Positions 11,290 to 23,923 of a stretch of DNA of 64,000 nucleotides are shown in pieces. The notes under the pieces were generated by a model, which did no database searches, was not told the DNA's origin, and saw only the letters and a list, made by a program, of their open reading frames with translations. The DNA is from Ashinkailepas kermadecensis. Taxonomy: Eukaryota > Arthropoda > Thecostraca > Neolepadidae. The stretch's first letter is position 1. Every line of letters starts with the position of its first letter. The stretch is taken from contig JAOTOM010004875.1 in NCBI GenBank assembly GCA_034440615.1, forward strand, positions 348,501 to 412,500. Direction: 5' to 3'. The translations under genes and the position numbers were made by a program.

Positions 11290-13910
11290 TTTTCCCCCGA
11301 AATGTTGACCTTGCTCCATGGACGTAAGTTTTCCGATTTAGACCACTATTTTGTCAAAGGGGACCATTTTAAATACAATAATTAGTGATCGACTGGATTA
11401 TCCTGTGGAGGGGCCTAATCTATCACTATCGTTTCTGATTCGTCTGATTTCAACCCTAGCTCCTCCACCCTGTTCGAATGTATTATTTTGGTATCCCTTG
11501 ACAAGTCACCTCGCACTGCTGAAATTACACCTACGCAAATCACTTTAAAATATAAAATTTCCCAATTTCAGACATTCCGGTTCATAGTGCCCGGTCGCCA
11601 CGACTCCAACGTTATTGCACGTGCACACCCATCTTGCGCATTCGGCGCATTCGCCACACTTCGTGCGATGCTACGGATTCTGCTGGGCCTCCTTCGCTTT
11701 GCTAATTATTGCCACATAATAGACTTGTGCCATATCTGACGTGATAAAATGCTTCGTATGGTCGTTCGCTGCGAAAATTCGATGACTTAAATTCGATCCT
11801 TAGTTCCCTACTTCCCATATTTTATGGTAAAGAAATGCGGATACCCGCTGAGCTTTGATTCACCTCATATCTTTGATTAAACATGCTTCCAGGTTGGCTA
11901 CCGAACCGAGGACCAGCCTGAGTGTACTTCTTTGAACCCGTTTCGTATTTCTTCGTCTACGGATGTGTCTTATGGCTCCAATCCATTTTTGTTAGAGATC
12001 CAACGCATTTTCGAAACTACTGCTCGTATTAGGGTTTGTTGCTTTTTGTGCACCGAAGACTTTTTTAGTTGTCGGGACGCTTTCAAAGATCTCGATGTGT
12101 TTACTTAGTGCCCGGCAATTTTGTTCGTTTCGGACCATGTTGCTTTTTGCGGCCCCAGCCTCTTTTCAGGCCCTTGTGGTCCTGGTATGCCTTGAGAGCT
12201 TCCGGTGTTTTTTTAAATGATGTTTTTTTAGAGTTCCCGGTATATACAGTTATGGTTACAACACATGTTTTCGGGTCCTGTCGCTTTTTGCGAGACTGCG
12301 CTTTGGAGGGCCAGTCGCATTCTCGGTCCTCGTGCTCTTAGGGTCCCGCTGTGTTCATTTGGGGCTTCTGACGCACATTTGTGGTGTCCCGGTACGATTT
12401 CCGGGCTTTTTCTGGGTCCTATCGCGACTTATCGCGTCCAGGCGCGTGGTTCCGGGACCCAACGCCAGTTATCTGGGCTCAACGCGATTTTGTGGATCTC
12501 TTCTGAATTTTCTTTAAATTCCAAATCCCGGCCTGATTTTTTCGAGTCCCTGGCGCCATGTTTTTGTATCTCACCTCGATTTTCTTCGAGCTCCGGTATG
12601 TTTTTCGATGCCGTACGCGATTTGTCAAGGCATCTGATGACATGCTCAGTGCTCCAGAACCATTGTCCTGACCTGGGCTTTTTTGGAATCCCTCATTATT
12701 TTGGAGGGCTCCGGCTTTATTTTTCGGATACCGATGCGACTTTGGGGGTCACACGGTGCCTATATGGGGCCCTAGACGCCAATTGTTGGCAGCCCCGACG
12801 TTAATTTGTTATGCCCAGACCAATTTGTTTGTACTACCGATGGGAATTGTGGGTCCGAGCGCGAAATTTGGTGGGACCGGTTCGAGTTTGCGGGGCGCGT
12901 TGTACCTAGCTGTGACCCCAACGCGATCTCGGCGGTTCCTGTTGCAGATTTTTGTGCCTCGGAGCGAGTTTTCTGGGGCCCGGCGTATTTACTAGGAGTC
13001 TCTATGCGAATTCTGGTGGACCGACGCGAATTTGTGTGGCCCCAGCGCGACTTTTGGGGGCCTCGGCTCGATTCTTGGGAGCATACCCCTCTTAGGAGGG
13101 AGGGGGCATTTGCCCTTTTGATATGTCACTGCGGCCACCAAAGGACTTTTTTCAGCCGATGGCACCTCTCGGAGTATAAATGCCCTCCGGGCAATTTTTT
13201 CCGGACCTGTTCTTAATTTGCCCGTGCTGGGGTCGATTCTATCGAGACTCGGTGTGAACTTTTGGACATCGAATTCTATTTTCTTAAAGGTCCTTATGAG
13301 ATATTTTTCGGTCCTGGTACGATTCTTCGGTTTCCAGGTGCGATTTTTTTCGGTGCCCTGACACGTTTTTTCCAGTGCCCAACGGGTTTTGGAGGGACTT
13401 TGACCCGATTTTTTTTGTGGAGCGGAGTGACATTCCTGTTGATAATTGATTTTTGGGGGCAGCTGTAACCTTTTGGGTCCAGGCGCGACCTTTTTGTGGT
13501 CCAGTGAGATTTTCAAGGGCTGCGACGCGACTTTTTTCTAGTCCAATGTAATCCTTTATGTCCCGACGTCATTTGCTTGGATCCCTAGCTCGAGTTTTAG
13601 CGACCTAGACACTTTGTGGGTGTCCAATACGTTTTTGATGCTTTTGGTGTCCTTGTTGGGGCCCCAGAGTGATTATCCATGTCCGGATTGTTTTTCGTTG
13701 CCTCGGCTTCATTTGTGTCCCAATGATACTGTTGGGGAACGGTACTACCTATCGTGCCCCTAGCGTGATTTTCATGGTCCGAGCGTGAATTTTTGGTACC
13801 CCTAGGCTCAGCGTGATATTCAGGGGCCCCGGCCGGATCTTTTTGGGCCCATATCGTGATTTTCAAGTACCCCGGCACGATTCCTGGCATTTCAGGGGCT
13901 TCTTGCAAAT
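11290..13910 (+). repeat. Degenerate ~30-bp repeat block shared with 55,690-58,510 (inverted)
   Basis: Units loosely follow GGGCCCCAGCGCGATTTTTGG with strong divergence from unit to unit. The order of units, and a distinctive island (TTTGATATGTCACTGCGGCC near 13,115), are matched in order on the opposite strand in the other copy, so the block moved as a whole rather than arising twice. Confidence 0.8.
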
Positions 13911-14865
13911 TATAGACCTCCTCTCGCGTCTTAGGGGTCTCGCCTCATTTCCTGGAGCCTTTTTACCGGCTTTTGGACGTCTTCTCGTGCATCCTACCCT
14001 CCTCCATATTCAATGGTCCTCCTCTCCCGTTTTGGAGAGCCTCCTCCCACATCCTAAGGCCCCTTTAACGTGGCATGGGGCTTCCTCTCATGTTCCAGGG
14101 GCATCCTCTGCCAAATTAGGGGCCTCCTGCCACGCCTCGTGGGCCTCCTTTGTCCTCGCAAAGCTTACCCGTCTTGAGGGATCTTCAATTTGGAAACCTC
14201 GCCTCGTTCCATACCTGCTACCTGCCACCCCCATCTTAAGTGCCTTCTCTCATTTCCTGGGAATTCCTTCCGGTCGTCGGGGCTTCATTCGGCCCTGGAA
14301 ACCCCCTACTCGATCTCGAGGGACTCCTCTCGAGTCCGGCAGGGACCTCCTTTTCTCTTCTAGAGGCTTTCTTTTTCAAATTAGGGGCCTCCTCTCACGT
14401 CTTCGGAGCATCCTGTTCTGCGTTTTGATTATATCTTTGCCCATTTTAAGGGTGGCCTCTTATCTCCTGGTGGATTCCTGTTCTCTCTCAGGTACCTCCT
14501 CTCCCAAATTACAAGCAACCTTTCCTATCTCAGTTACCTTGTCATTTCCTGGGGACCCTCTTACCGGTCTTGAAGCCTTCTTTCTCGCCTGGGAGCCATC
14601 CCTCTTATCTAATTGCCCTTCTCTCATATTTTAGGGGCTTCCTCGTTTATCATAGGGTCTCATTTCCAATCTTATATCGCCCTCTTCCGAATTAGGTGCT
14701 TCCTGCCACTTTTCAGGATCATCCTTTTCTAGCTTGGTGGAACCTTACCCGTTTTAGGGACTGCTTTTTCGTCTCCGAAACCTCATCTCATATCCACTGG
14801 CTTTATATTCCGTCTTTGGGCCTCCTCTCATTTTCTGAGGTCTCCCTTCCCGTATTGGGCCACCT

Positions 14866-16930
14866 TTGCAATCCTGGGGCCTCCTTTGCAATCCTGGGGC
14901 CTTCTTTGCAATCCTGGAGGCCTCCTTTGCAATCCTGGGGACTTCCTGTTCATTCCTGGGGCCCTCCTGTGCAATCCTGAAGTCCTCCTTTGCAATCCTG
15001 GGGGCCTCCTTTGCAATCCTGGGGGCCTCCTTTGCAATATTGGGGACCTCCTTTTCAATCCTGAGTGCCTCCTTTGTAATCCTGGAGGCCTCCTTTGCAA
15101 TCTTGGGGGCCTCCTTTGCAATCCTGGGGGCCTCCTTTGTAATACTGGAGGCCTCCTTTGCGTTCCTGGGGGCCTCCTTTGCAATCCTGGGGCCTCCTTT
15201 GTAATCCTGGAGGCCTCCTTTGCATTCCTGGGGCCTCCTTTGCATTCCTGGAGGCCTCCTTTGCATTCCTGGGGGCCTCCTTTGCAATCCTGGGGGTCTT
15301 CTTTACAATCCTTGGGGCCTCCTTTGCATTCCTGGGGGCCTCCTGTGCAATCCTGAAGTCCCTCCTTTGCAATCCTGGGGCCTCCTTTGCAATCCTGGGG
15401 GCCTCCTTTGCATTCCTGAGGGACTCCTTTGCAATCCTGAAGTCCTCCTTTGCGATCCTGGGGGCCTCCTTTGCATTTCTGGGGGCCTCCTTTGCATTTC
15501 TGGAGGCCTCCTTTGCTATCTTGGGGGCCTCCTTTGCAATCCTGGGGCCTCCTTTGTAATACTGGAGTCCTCCTTTGCAATCCTGGGGGCCTCTTTTGCA
15601 ATCCTGGGGCCTTCTTTGTAATCCTGGAGGCCTTTTTTGCAATCCTGGGGCCTCCTTTGCATTCCTGGGGGCCTCCTTTGCATTCATGAGGGCCTCCTTT
15701 GCAATCCTGAAGTCCTCCTTTGCGATCCTGGGGGCCTCCTTTGCATTCCTGGGGGCCTCCTTTGCATTTCTGGAGGCCTCCTTTGCTATCTTGGGGGCCT
15801 CCTTTGCAATCCTGGGGCCTCCTTTGTAATACTGGAGTCCTCCTTTTCAATCCTGGGGGCCTCTTTTGCAATCCTTGGGCCTTCTTTGTAATCCTGGAGG
15901 CCTTTTTTGCAATCCTGGGGCCTCCTTTGCATTCCTGGGGGCCTCCTTTGCAATCCTGGGGGCCTCCTTTGTAATCCTGGGGGCCTCCTTTGCAATCCTG
16001 GGGGCCTCCTTTGCATTCCTGGGGGCCTCCTTTGCATTCCTGGAGGCCTCCTTTGCATTCCTGGGGGCCTCCTTTGCAATCCTGTGGGTCTTCTTTACAA
16101 TCCTTGGGGCCTCCTTTGCATTCCTGGGGGCCTCCTGTGCAATCCTGAAGTCCCTCCTTTGCAATCCTGGGGCCTCCTTTGCAATCCTGGGGGCCTCCTT
16201 TGCATTCCTGAGGGACTCCTTTGCAATCCTGAAGTCCTCCTTTGCGATCCTGGGGGCCTCCTTTGCATTTCTGGGGGCCTCCTTTGCATTTCTGGAGGCC
16301 TCCTTTGCTATCTTGGGGGCCTCCTTTGCAATCCTGGGGCCTCCTTTGTAATACTGGAGTCCTCCTTTGCAGTCTGGGGGCCTCTTTTGCAATCCTGGGG
16401 CCTTCTTTGTAATCCTGGAGGCCTTTTTTTGCAATCCTGGGGCCTCCTTTGCATTCCTGGGGGCCTCCTTTGCATTCATGAGGGCCTCCTTTGCAATCCT
16501 GAAGTCCTCCTTTGCGATCCTGGGGGCCTCCTTTGCATTCCTGGGGGCCTCCTTTGCATTTCTGGAGGCCTCCTTTGCTATCTTGGGGGCCTCCTTTGCA
16601 ATCCTGGGGCCTCCTTTGTAATACTGGAGTCCTCCTTTTCAATCCTGGGGGCCTCTTTTGCAATCCTTGGGCCTTCTTTGTAATCCTGGAGGCCTTTTTT
16701 GCAATCCTGGGGCCTCCTTTGCATTCCTGGGGGCCTCCTTTGCAATCCTGGGGGCCTCCTTTGTAATCCTGGGGGCCTCCTTTGCAATCCTGGGGGCCTC
16801 CTTTGCATTCCTGGGGGCCTCCTTTGCAATCCTGGAGTCCTCCTTTGCGATCCTGGAGGCCTCTTTTGCAATCCTGTGGGCATCCTTTTCAATACTGGGG
16901 CTTCCTTTGTAATCCTGGGGGCCTCCTATC
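14866..16930 (+). repeat. 21-bp minisatellite with 270- and 792-bp higher-order repeats
   Basis: The unit is CCTTTGCAATCCTGGGGGCCT (21 bp, with 20-bp variants that lack one G), close to 100 copies. The rare variant AAGTCCTCCTTTGCGATCC appears at 15440, 15710, 16232 and 16502: spacings of 270 bp inside a repeated 792-bp block. A second marker (GTCTTCTTTACAATCC) at 15296 and 16088 gives the same 792 bp. The 21-bp length keeps frames open on both strands, so the long open frames here (one of 611 codons on the minus strand) follow from the unit. They switch frame at every 20-bp unit and do not indicate a protein. Confidence 0.95.
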
Positions 16931-17116
16931 CTCTCCTAGGTGACTCCTTCTTCAAATTAGGGGCCTCCTCTCACGTCTTGGAGGCCTCCTCTCATGTCTC
17001 GTCGGCCTCCTTGCTCACTTTTTTGCTGTGCATTCCCGGATAGGGGCCTCCTGAAATTTCAGGGGGGGCGGCGCACGGGCGGGGCGCGCGCCCCCCCCCC
17101 CCCCGGTGGCGACGCC

Positions 17117-18150
17117 CTTGGTCACGAGATGAGCTGCCACCGGCAAAGCAACAAAGCCCTCTTTGCTTTTAGGTGAAAGGAAAACAGGAAAAAAGGAGTG
17201 TCTTCTGGACAAAAAACATGGGTAAAAGGGCTTAACTTACTTGGATTTGGACCGGGGTGCTTGGGCATGAAAAGAAAAAAAAAAGAAAATAAAATTGGCC
17301 TAAACAGATTGATTTCGTGCGGGGGGGGGGGGGCCGGGTGTTTTTTGTTTGGTGTTGGAGAAGTGAGTAATTTAAAAATGGGGAGGGGGAAGAAATTAGG
17401 GGAAGGGGGGCCACTTTTTTTTTATATATATGGGCCAGTATGGGGAGGCACCCTTGAAAAATTGTGGTCTCTTTTTTTTTTTTCCAAAGGTGGTATATTT
17501 GGGAGGTTGGTCCCTTTTTTTGTTCGTAATATTTTAAAGAGGCCAAAAAAAAAATTTCCACACAAGAAAATAAATAGGCAAAATGGGGGGGGGGTGGGGG
17601 CAAGCCAACCTGCGCCTGGGGGGAAGACAGCGAGCCCCCAACTAAAAACATAGAAAAAAGGGGGCAAAAAAACCCAATTAAATCCCCCATTTTGAAGGCC
17701 ACAAAGAGGGGAGGTAACGAGAAATATAAAAAAAAAAAAAAAGGTTTTTTGGGGTAATTAAGGGCACCACACCAAAGAAACGAAAAATAAAAATAAGGGC
17801 TGATAGGCCTGTGGGTGTGGGGGTGCCGCGCCTTCGAACCCACCAGCTGAAAGAGGAGAGGGGGGAAAAAAAAAAAACAATAAAATAACAAGGAGAGGAG
17901 GAGGGGGGGGGAGGGGGTTGGGCTTCCCTTTATATTTGGTAAGGAAGGAAAAAAAGAAGGAAAGAAAGGAGGGGGGTAAAAGAAAAAACAATAATGGGCT
18001 AAGAAAACCCCCATATTAAAAAAATTAGAGGAATGACAACACTAATAAAAACATGGGAGGAAAGAAAATTTGGTATAGCCTAGATTTAAATAAATTTTAA
18101 TTTAAGGTAAAAAGAAAAAAAAAGAAAAAAGAAAAATTGACTCCCAGGGC
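17117..18150. other. Homopolymer-rich stretch of doubtful quality
   Basis: About 1 kb is dominated by runs of A, T and G of 6-15 bases interrupting otherwise normal-looking sequence. The pattern stops abruptly near 18,150. No gene is supported. It resembles a consensus with homopolymer-length errors or a poorly assembled join, though a genuine low-complexity region is possible. Confidence 0.6.
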
Positions 18151-19440
18151 TCAAAATAAGCGCCGTCCTAGCGATAGCGTCGGCGACCAGATGCTGGCTT
18201 ACCAGGCTTCAGTGGCGACCAAAACCAGAATTTTGTTTTGATACGTCCGTCAAGATTTTAGCCACGAAGGACATAATTCGTCGATATATCAGTAATTTGT
18301 ATTTAGCAGCACTGATCTTTTTCCAGATGAAAAGTATACTAGGACCGTACCGCGAATTCTACCAAATATCCCGTACCTCTTGCTTACCACGTTTATACTA
18401 GAATCTCCCGTCGGCACAGGACGGCACTTTCCAGACAACCACAATGCTAAACCAATGGCATACCGTGGTCGCCAAAAGCGCCGTCGGGACGGAGACCAAA
18501 TGGTTGTGGTCGTCGCCTAGAAATCTAGTTATAAATATGGAATTTGAAATCAGGCAACTCTTCGTGACTTGTTCAGTCGTTCGTTCGAAAATTGGTGTAT
18601 GGGCAATTGTGCCCAACCGTGGTGGTGGATTAATGTCATGTTTTTGTGAATTGATTGCTGAACTGCCTGAATTAATATTGCCATTTACGAGGTAGGTGCG
18701 TAGTTAGATATCCAGGCGTGGACTATTTGTAAAAGATGAAAACCAGCAAAAGGTTAAAATGACAGGGGAAGGATGCAAGCCGGAAAAATAATAATAAGGG
18801 GAGGCGTTTTGTGGCCACAAAGGATGTTCGTGTTCAGGAGCCGAGCAGAACATCCACAAGCACACCAAGAACAAACATGAGGAGCATGAGTGAAACTAGA
18901 AGCACACAATTTGGCAGAATTACAGCTGTGGTGAGCTCGCTGCAGTATACATTTCATGACCCCAGGTCAATGCCTTCAGGGTCAAATGAGGTCACAATCA
19001 GCCTCCACTCCACCCCAGCCTGCACCGCCCGTACGACAGAAAGTATGCACGTTCCACTGCAGAACGGTAGATAGACCGTTCATACGTACGCTCGCTACTA
19101 TGCAGGTACAGACCGTGCGTGCTGTCGTTACGGTCGGTAGTACGGACCCATCGTGCGATCGTTACGGTCAGCGTTAAGACAATGGGACCATTCATTCCCA
19201 TTAAAAATACCACACATTTTTTTTGCTCTTTATTTGTGCGGAAGAACTTCGGTTTCTCTTGTCCCGAAGAAAGAACGGTTAGCTCTGCTATATTCTATTA
19301 AGAAAGAAAATGCCTAGGCCAGAATGCTAAGCCTGCAGTGACACATCAGGTCTAAGGCATTAAACATTCCACAAGCTATCTAGGTTACATTAGGCATTAT
19401 TTGGCATTGTACACTATTCTTCATTATGCTACCCCACTCA
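18151..19440. other. Unassigned sequence
   Basis: Unique-looking sequence without a recognisable gene. An 83-codon open frame at 18444-18695 resembles nothing I know. A TACGGTC-rich patch lies at 19,035-19,175. Confidence 0.4.
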
Positions 19441-19993
19441 AATACCAATATTTTGGTATTATATTGCATACCAACTGAAAAGTGCCTATGCACTTGTGCT
19501 GGTAATAAGTGGCTAGGTAGGCCACATCCCACAGCATCTTAATCATATCAAGGAACATGTTTTTACAATATTTATGTCTCGAAATGCCATATGATATATT
19601 ATGTAGATTCCTCCCAACATTTACACTGGACAATGCTACACATGGCCATATCCTTTTACCTAGGAATGTACCTACCTAGGTACCTATCCACCTACATACA
19701 TACCTAGGTACCTACCTCAATATTTTGGTATTATATTGCATACCAACTGGAAAGTGCCTATGCACTTGTGCTGGTAATAAGTGGCTAGGTAGGCCACATC
19801 CCACAGCATCTTAATGATATCAAGGAACATGGTTTTACAATATTTATGTCTTGAAATGCCATATGACATATTATGTAGATTCCTCCCAACATTTACACTC
19901 TGGACAATGCTACACATGACCATATCCTTTTACCTAGGAATGTACCTACCTTGGTACCTATCCACCTACATACATACCTAGGTACCTACCTAC
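19440..19993 (+). repeat. Tandem pair of a 272-bp repeat, with diverged copies to 20,700
   Basis: CAATATTTTGGTATTATATT starts at 19446 and again at 19718. The two copies agree almost completely, including CTAGGTAGGCCACATCCCAC and the terminal TACCTAGG palindromes. More distant relatives with GCCTGCCAACTGAAAAA and AATGAGTGGCCACA lie near 20,430 and 20,630, so this is a tandem family of mixed age. The two similar 68-69 codon minus-strand frames simply reflect the duplication. Confidence 0.85.
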
Positions 19994-20112
19994 ACAGGAG
20001 CTTGTCTTAATCATGTTCAAAAACATGATCTCACAATTTTGTGTATTATTGCACTTCAAGGTATCCAGGAGACAAATTGTACACACATTTTACCCCACAA
20101 AGCAAAAATGGA

Positions 20113-20146
20113 GTTAGGTTAGGTTAGGTTAGGCTAGGCTAGGCTT
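20113..20146 (+). repeat. Short TTAGG-like run
   Basis: GTTAGGTTAGGTTAGG grades into GCTAGGCTAGGC. TTAGG is the common arthropod telomere unit, but short interstitial runs occur widely. Confidence 0.6.
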
Positions 20147-20699
20147 TTCTCTTCAGTTGGAAAAAACTTCCCATTTTTTGTAGATTTTGTTCACAAAAAG
20201 TGCTCTTCTTCAAAACAGGTTTAATTTAATCTGTTAACCTAGTTAACTAGGCTCTGCAATGTAAGGTTTTTAAGTTGAAAAGTCTTCAGAAGTAAATGGG
20301 AAATTTTCCATTTCTTTAGGAATTTATTTTCCTGCATGCAAGTTTAGGGTTATGCTGTGCTACATTTTTGCTTAATCTTGAACATTATTTTTATGCTATG
20401 TTATCAAACTCCAGCCTGTTTTTTGGTGTTATTTTGCCTGCCAACTGAAAAATATGCATTTGCAGAGGAAATGAGTGGTCACACAATGCTATCCACCTAC
20501 ATAAACATTGCACTGGAAAAATAAATTGCAGGAATTAAAAATGTACCAAAAAGTGCAATTTAATACAATTTGGTTTCTTGAAATGCCAACATTACTCAAC
20601 TCAAAGTCCCATTTCAGGTGTTCTTTTGCCTGTCAATTGAAAAAGTAATAATTTTCAGAGAAAATGAGTGGCCACATCATGTTAACCATGTTAATAAAC

Positions 20700-23172
20700 C
20701 ATTGGAGAAGTAAATCCAACAATTAACAAATACCTGAAGTCAAAAATGTACCACCATTTGTGGCAAGAATATCAACTGATACTTTTTAGTTAATTAAATT
20801 GAAAACCACAACCTAGGATATCCTATCCTAACACCTGATTTACAGATGAAAACATCTCATTACTGATTAGCACGTCTTGCATGCAGTCCAACCTGCAAAT
20901 TACTGAAGTTCTGAAGATGGCAAGTGGAAAAGGTTTAGGTAAAGATATATGTAAGAATATTTAAATATAGAACTGGTGCTCATAATTGGTCTTAATGCTT
21001 TGCTTTTCTTTGCCATCCAGCTTGCCATATCAAAATTTGATGAGCCATTTACAATGCTTTGTTAAAGAATAAGCTGCAATGCTAATATGCATGAATATTA
21101 CAGCACAATGCTGGTACCTTTCTTTGGATGGGTTTCATCCATATATCTAGAATAGGATATATCTAGGACAGATGGTCTTTTTCTACTCTGGAGAGGATAT
21201 CTGTCTTTGGCATCCCAATTTAGTGCAAAATGAATACATGCATGTTATTATGTCAGATTTGAAACTATAATAATTGTGCCAGAATTTGTGGGCACTGTAG
21301 AAACATTATGGAACATGTCCAGATGTATTGAGTTATGCTTGAAAAAAATGATGCTTGGTTCAAGCATTCTTTTTGCCAAATATCCCTGGATATGCACTAT
21401 TATTTTTGTTTTTCTGGAACTATGCTAGATATGTCCAGAATAATATGCATTTTTCAACTTGGTTCAACATATGGCAAAAACCGAAAGCGAGTAAAATTTT
21501 GATACTACATTTCCCTTCAATAGAGCTGTCATCAGCTGTAACATATTTGCATATATATGCAGTATGTTTGGTGCGGTATGCCAAAATTCAGGTGGAATTC
21601 TTTAGTTTCAAAGAAAGGAATGTTGAACATGGCTCAATTTGTTTTTTACTGTTGCATTTCGAGAGCACAATGCTTGGCATTCCATTCCAAAGTTACAATT
21701 TTGTCTTTTTGAACCATACACTCCTTTTTGTATTTGGCCAGTCAGCTTGGGCATGTATAAAACAGGAGGAAGTTTGCAGTCATTTTCAAACATCTCCAAT
21801 CTTGTGGCCAAAAAGACCATGCTTTTTCATGGAGGATAGTGTTCTGGATGACAAACATCCAGCACAGAAACATTTTTACAATTCTGGTTGGACAGATTGC
21901 ATGTCAGCAGTCACCACGGTTGGATTTGTATTTTGTAATCCTGGATGTGGAGAGGAAAATGTATGGGTAATTGAATATGGAGAGGATATTGCTATTGGGG
22001 TTTAGGGGCGCATCGACTGCAGAGGTCATGCAGCGAGAGGATATTATTATTCCAGTCAATGACATCGGAATATCGCCCTACACTTTCCAGTGAATCTTGA
22101 GCACATCACAGAGCAGTTCATAGTCTAACAGCACCATCGAACCTCCAATGGATAAAATGAGGAAGATTTCCTCAAGAGGATAATGTTCTGGATGCCGCAA
22201 ATACAGGAATATCGTATTTTTTCGAACCATAGTTGTCACTAATCTGGTGGTATAACTATATACCCCTTTTCTGATCACTATCGATTGCATTTCCTTCCCT
22301 GTTCGACTGAGTGGGACAATAACATGGTGCAAGACTTGGATCGTTGGCGCAATATCTTGATATCTTATGGCCGACCAAATGTTTCACTTCAACTTCGCAT
22401 TATTAGCGTTGATCTCAGTTACCCCACCGTCGCCTATTAATAAAAGTCGCCGCATGCATTGCGTTTTGTGTGAACCCTTTTCTCTTTTATCAAGCTAAGG
22501 GGATGTCGGCCTTCACCTTGATACTGACTCCGCACTACAAGAACCGAACTATGAGCATGGATTTGCTAGGCTGCTCCAAAGTACAACAATATCAAGAAGT
22601 GATCCTACAAGATTGACATCCGCATAGTCAGTGACCTGTGCGCCATCCGGGAGTCGCCGACCTAGAGCGTCGTCGGCACTGCACTGGCAGCTGCGTCTCG
22701 CCTGCACATTAGCGTGTTGACTCCCAACACCATGCCACCAGAGTCCATCCGCGCCGCTTACCACGTCCTAAAGAAACTGCTGCGCTCGCAGTGCAAGTGT
22801 CGGCACTGGTGGTGCATCTGTGGCTTATCTCGCCGAGGGCGTGGTTGAAAGTGTGGCAAGCACAGATATAGCCATGTTTGGCATAAACCACGTGCTGACC
22901 ACCAAAACGTCTCACATCAATTGATTGTTCGGCGGAACGCCCCTGCCGTGGGCCCGTGACGTGGCACACACAGACTATCACATACAGAGTGCTGCAAAGA
23001 AACCCTCGCTTGAACAATTTTATCTTCACAAACATTGGGGAGGAGGGGGGGCGATGGAAGGAACTGTGATCTCCCACCACAAGTCGTCCAGGGATCTTTA
23101 GAGCTTAGCATAGTTTTCGTCTTTCGAGATATGGTGAAGTAGACATGACTACTTGTGATGCTTGTGATGACT
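20700..23172. other. AT-rich to mixed sequence without a supported gene
   Basis: A 216-codon open frame (21355-22005) has no recognisable domain and lies in AT-rich DNA with internal near-repeats (TATGGAGAGGATAT). From about 22,010 the composition becomes GC-richer without a recognisable exon. Confidence 0.4.
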
Positions 23173-23605
23173 ATTGGAGGAGGCCACTGCCGTACCTGTG
23201 AGGCGGCCGCTGTCACGGCTGTGAGGCGGCCGCTGTCACGGCTGTGAGGCGACCTCTGCTGTGGCTGTGAGGTGGCCTTTGCTGGTGCTGTGAGGCGGCC
23301 GCTGTCACGGCTGTGAGGTGGCCTCTGCTATGGCTGTGAGGCGGCCGCTGTCACGGCTGTGAGGCGGCCACGCTGCGACTGTGAGGCGGCCGCTGGCACG
23401 GCTGTGAGGCGGCCGCTGGCACGGCTGTGAGGCGGCCGTTGTCAGGACTGTGAGGCGGTCGTTGTCATGGCCGTGAGGTCGCCGCTGTCATGGCTGTGAG
23501 GAAACCGCTGCCGCACCTGTGAGGTGGTCACTGTGACGGCTGTGGTGTCACCACTGCCGCACTTGTGAGACGGCCACTGCTGTGGCTATGAGGCGGCCAC
23601 TGCCG
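23173..23605 (+). repeat. 23-bp GC-rich minisatellite, about 18 copies
   Basis: The unit is CTGTGAGGCGGCCGCTGTCACGG, with starts at 23196, 23219 and 23242, i.e. 23 bp. Many units contain a NotI-type GCGGCCGC core, so the array is also CpG-rich. Confidence 0.9.
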
Positions 23606-23923
23606 CGGATAAAACTGATAGGCGGTGGTGTAAATGTTGATATCAGTTGCGCCTTATCTTATATTGTCTACAAAAATCATTCTTCCTGAAGGACGCTATT
23701 TAGAAATGCACCACCGACATTCATTTCGACCAGGATACCATTCATATCAGCGTGTTTTCATGTTTTCATGTTCATGTTATATTATTTCATATTTCATGGA
23801 GCAAACGAAAAAAGCACGTTTTGGAAATTTGATGTTATCCAATCCCGATGGAGGGCCGCCACTTCCTCCCCACTCCCCATTGGACCCGTTCCTGATCGGC
23901 GACCAATTTCCCATAATTGAATT

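Larger units (their letters stand above)
9984..17116 (+). mobile_element. Element X, copy 1: repeat-built DNA element with short inverted ends
   Basis: The left end reads CAGTGGCGTCGCCAC followed by a G-rich stretch. The right end (17106-17116) is GTGGCGACGCC after a G/C-rich stretch, so the termini are inverted repeats of about 11 bp of the kind found at the ends of DNA transposons. No transposase is visible. Inside are a ~1.1 kb AT-richer part (to about 11,250), a 2.6 kb block of degenerate ~30-bp units (about 11,290-13,910), further units of the type GGGGCCTCCTCTC, and the 21-bp minisatellite. Parts of it recur in inverted orientation at 50,733-51,560 and 55,690-58,510. No clear target duplication is seen. 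It may instead be two adjacent elements joined near 11,270, because copy 3 starts at the equivalent of that point. Confidence 0.6.

Noticed and set aside
14828..16663. A 611-codon minus-strand open frame with heptapeptide repeats
   Set aside because: The 21-bp unit has no stop in either orientation, and the translation slips between the three frames at 20-bp units. Selection for one protein would not tolerate this.
17232..18014. A 260-codon Phe/Pro-rich minus-strand frame
   Set aside because: It lies wholly in the homopolymer-rich stretch and consists of runs of Phe, Pro and Ser.
21355..22005. A 216-codon plus-strand open frame
   Set aside because: No recognisable domain, AT-rich context with near-repeats, and no homologous neighbour. 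Kept only as a note.
22549..23216. Possible GC-rich exon on either strand
   Set aside because: No frame keeps a recognisable domain and splice sites cannot be anchored to similarity.
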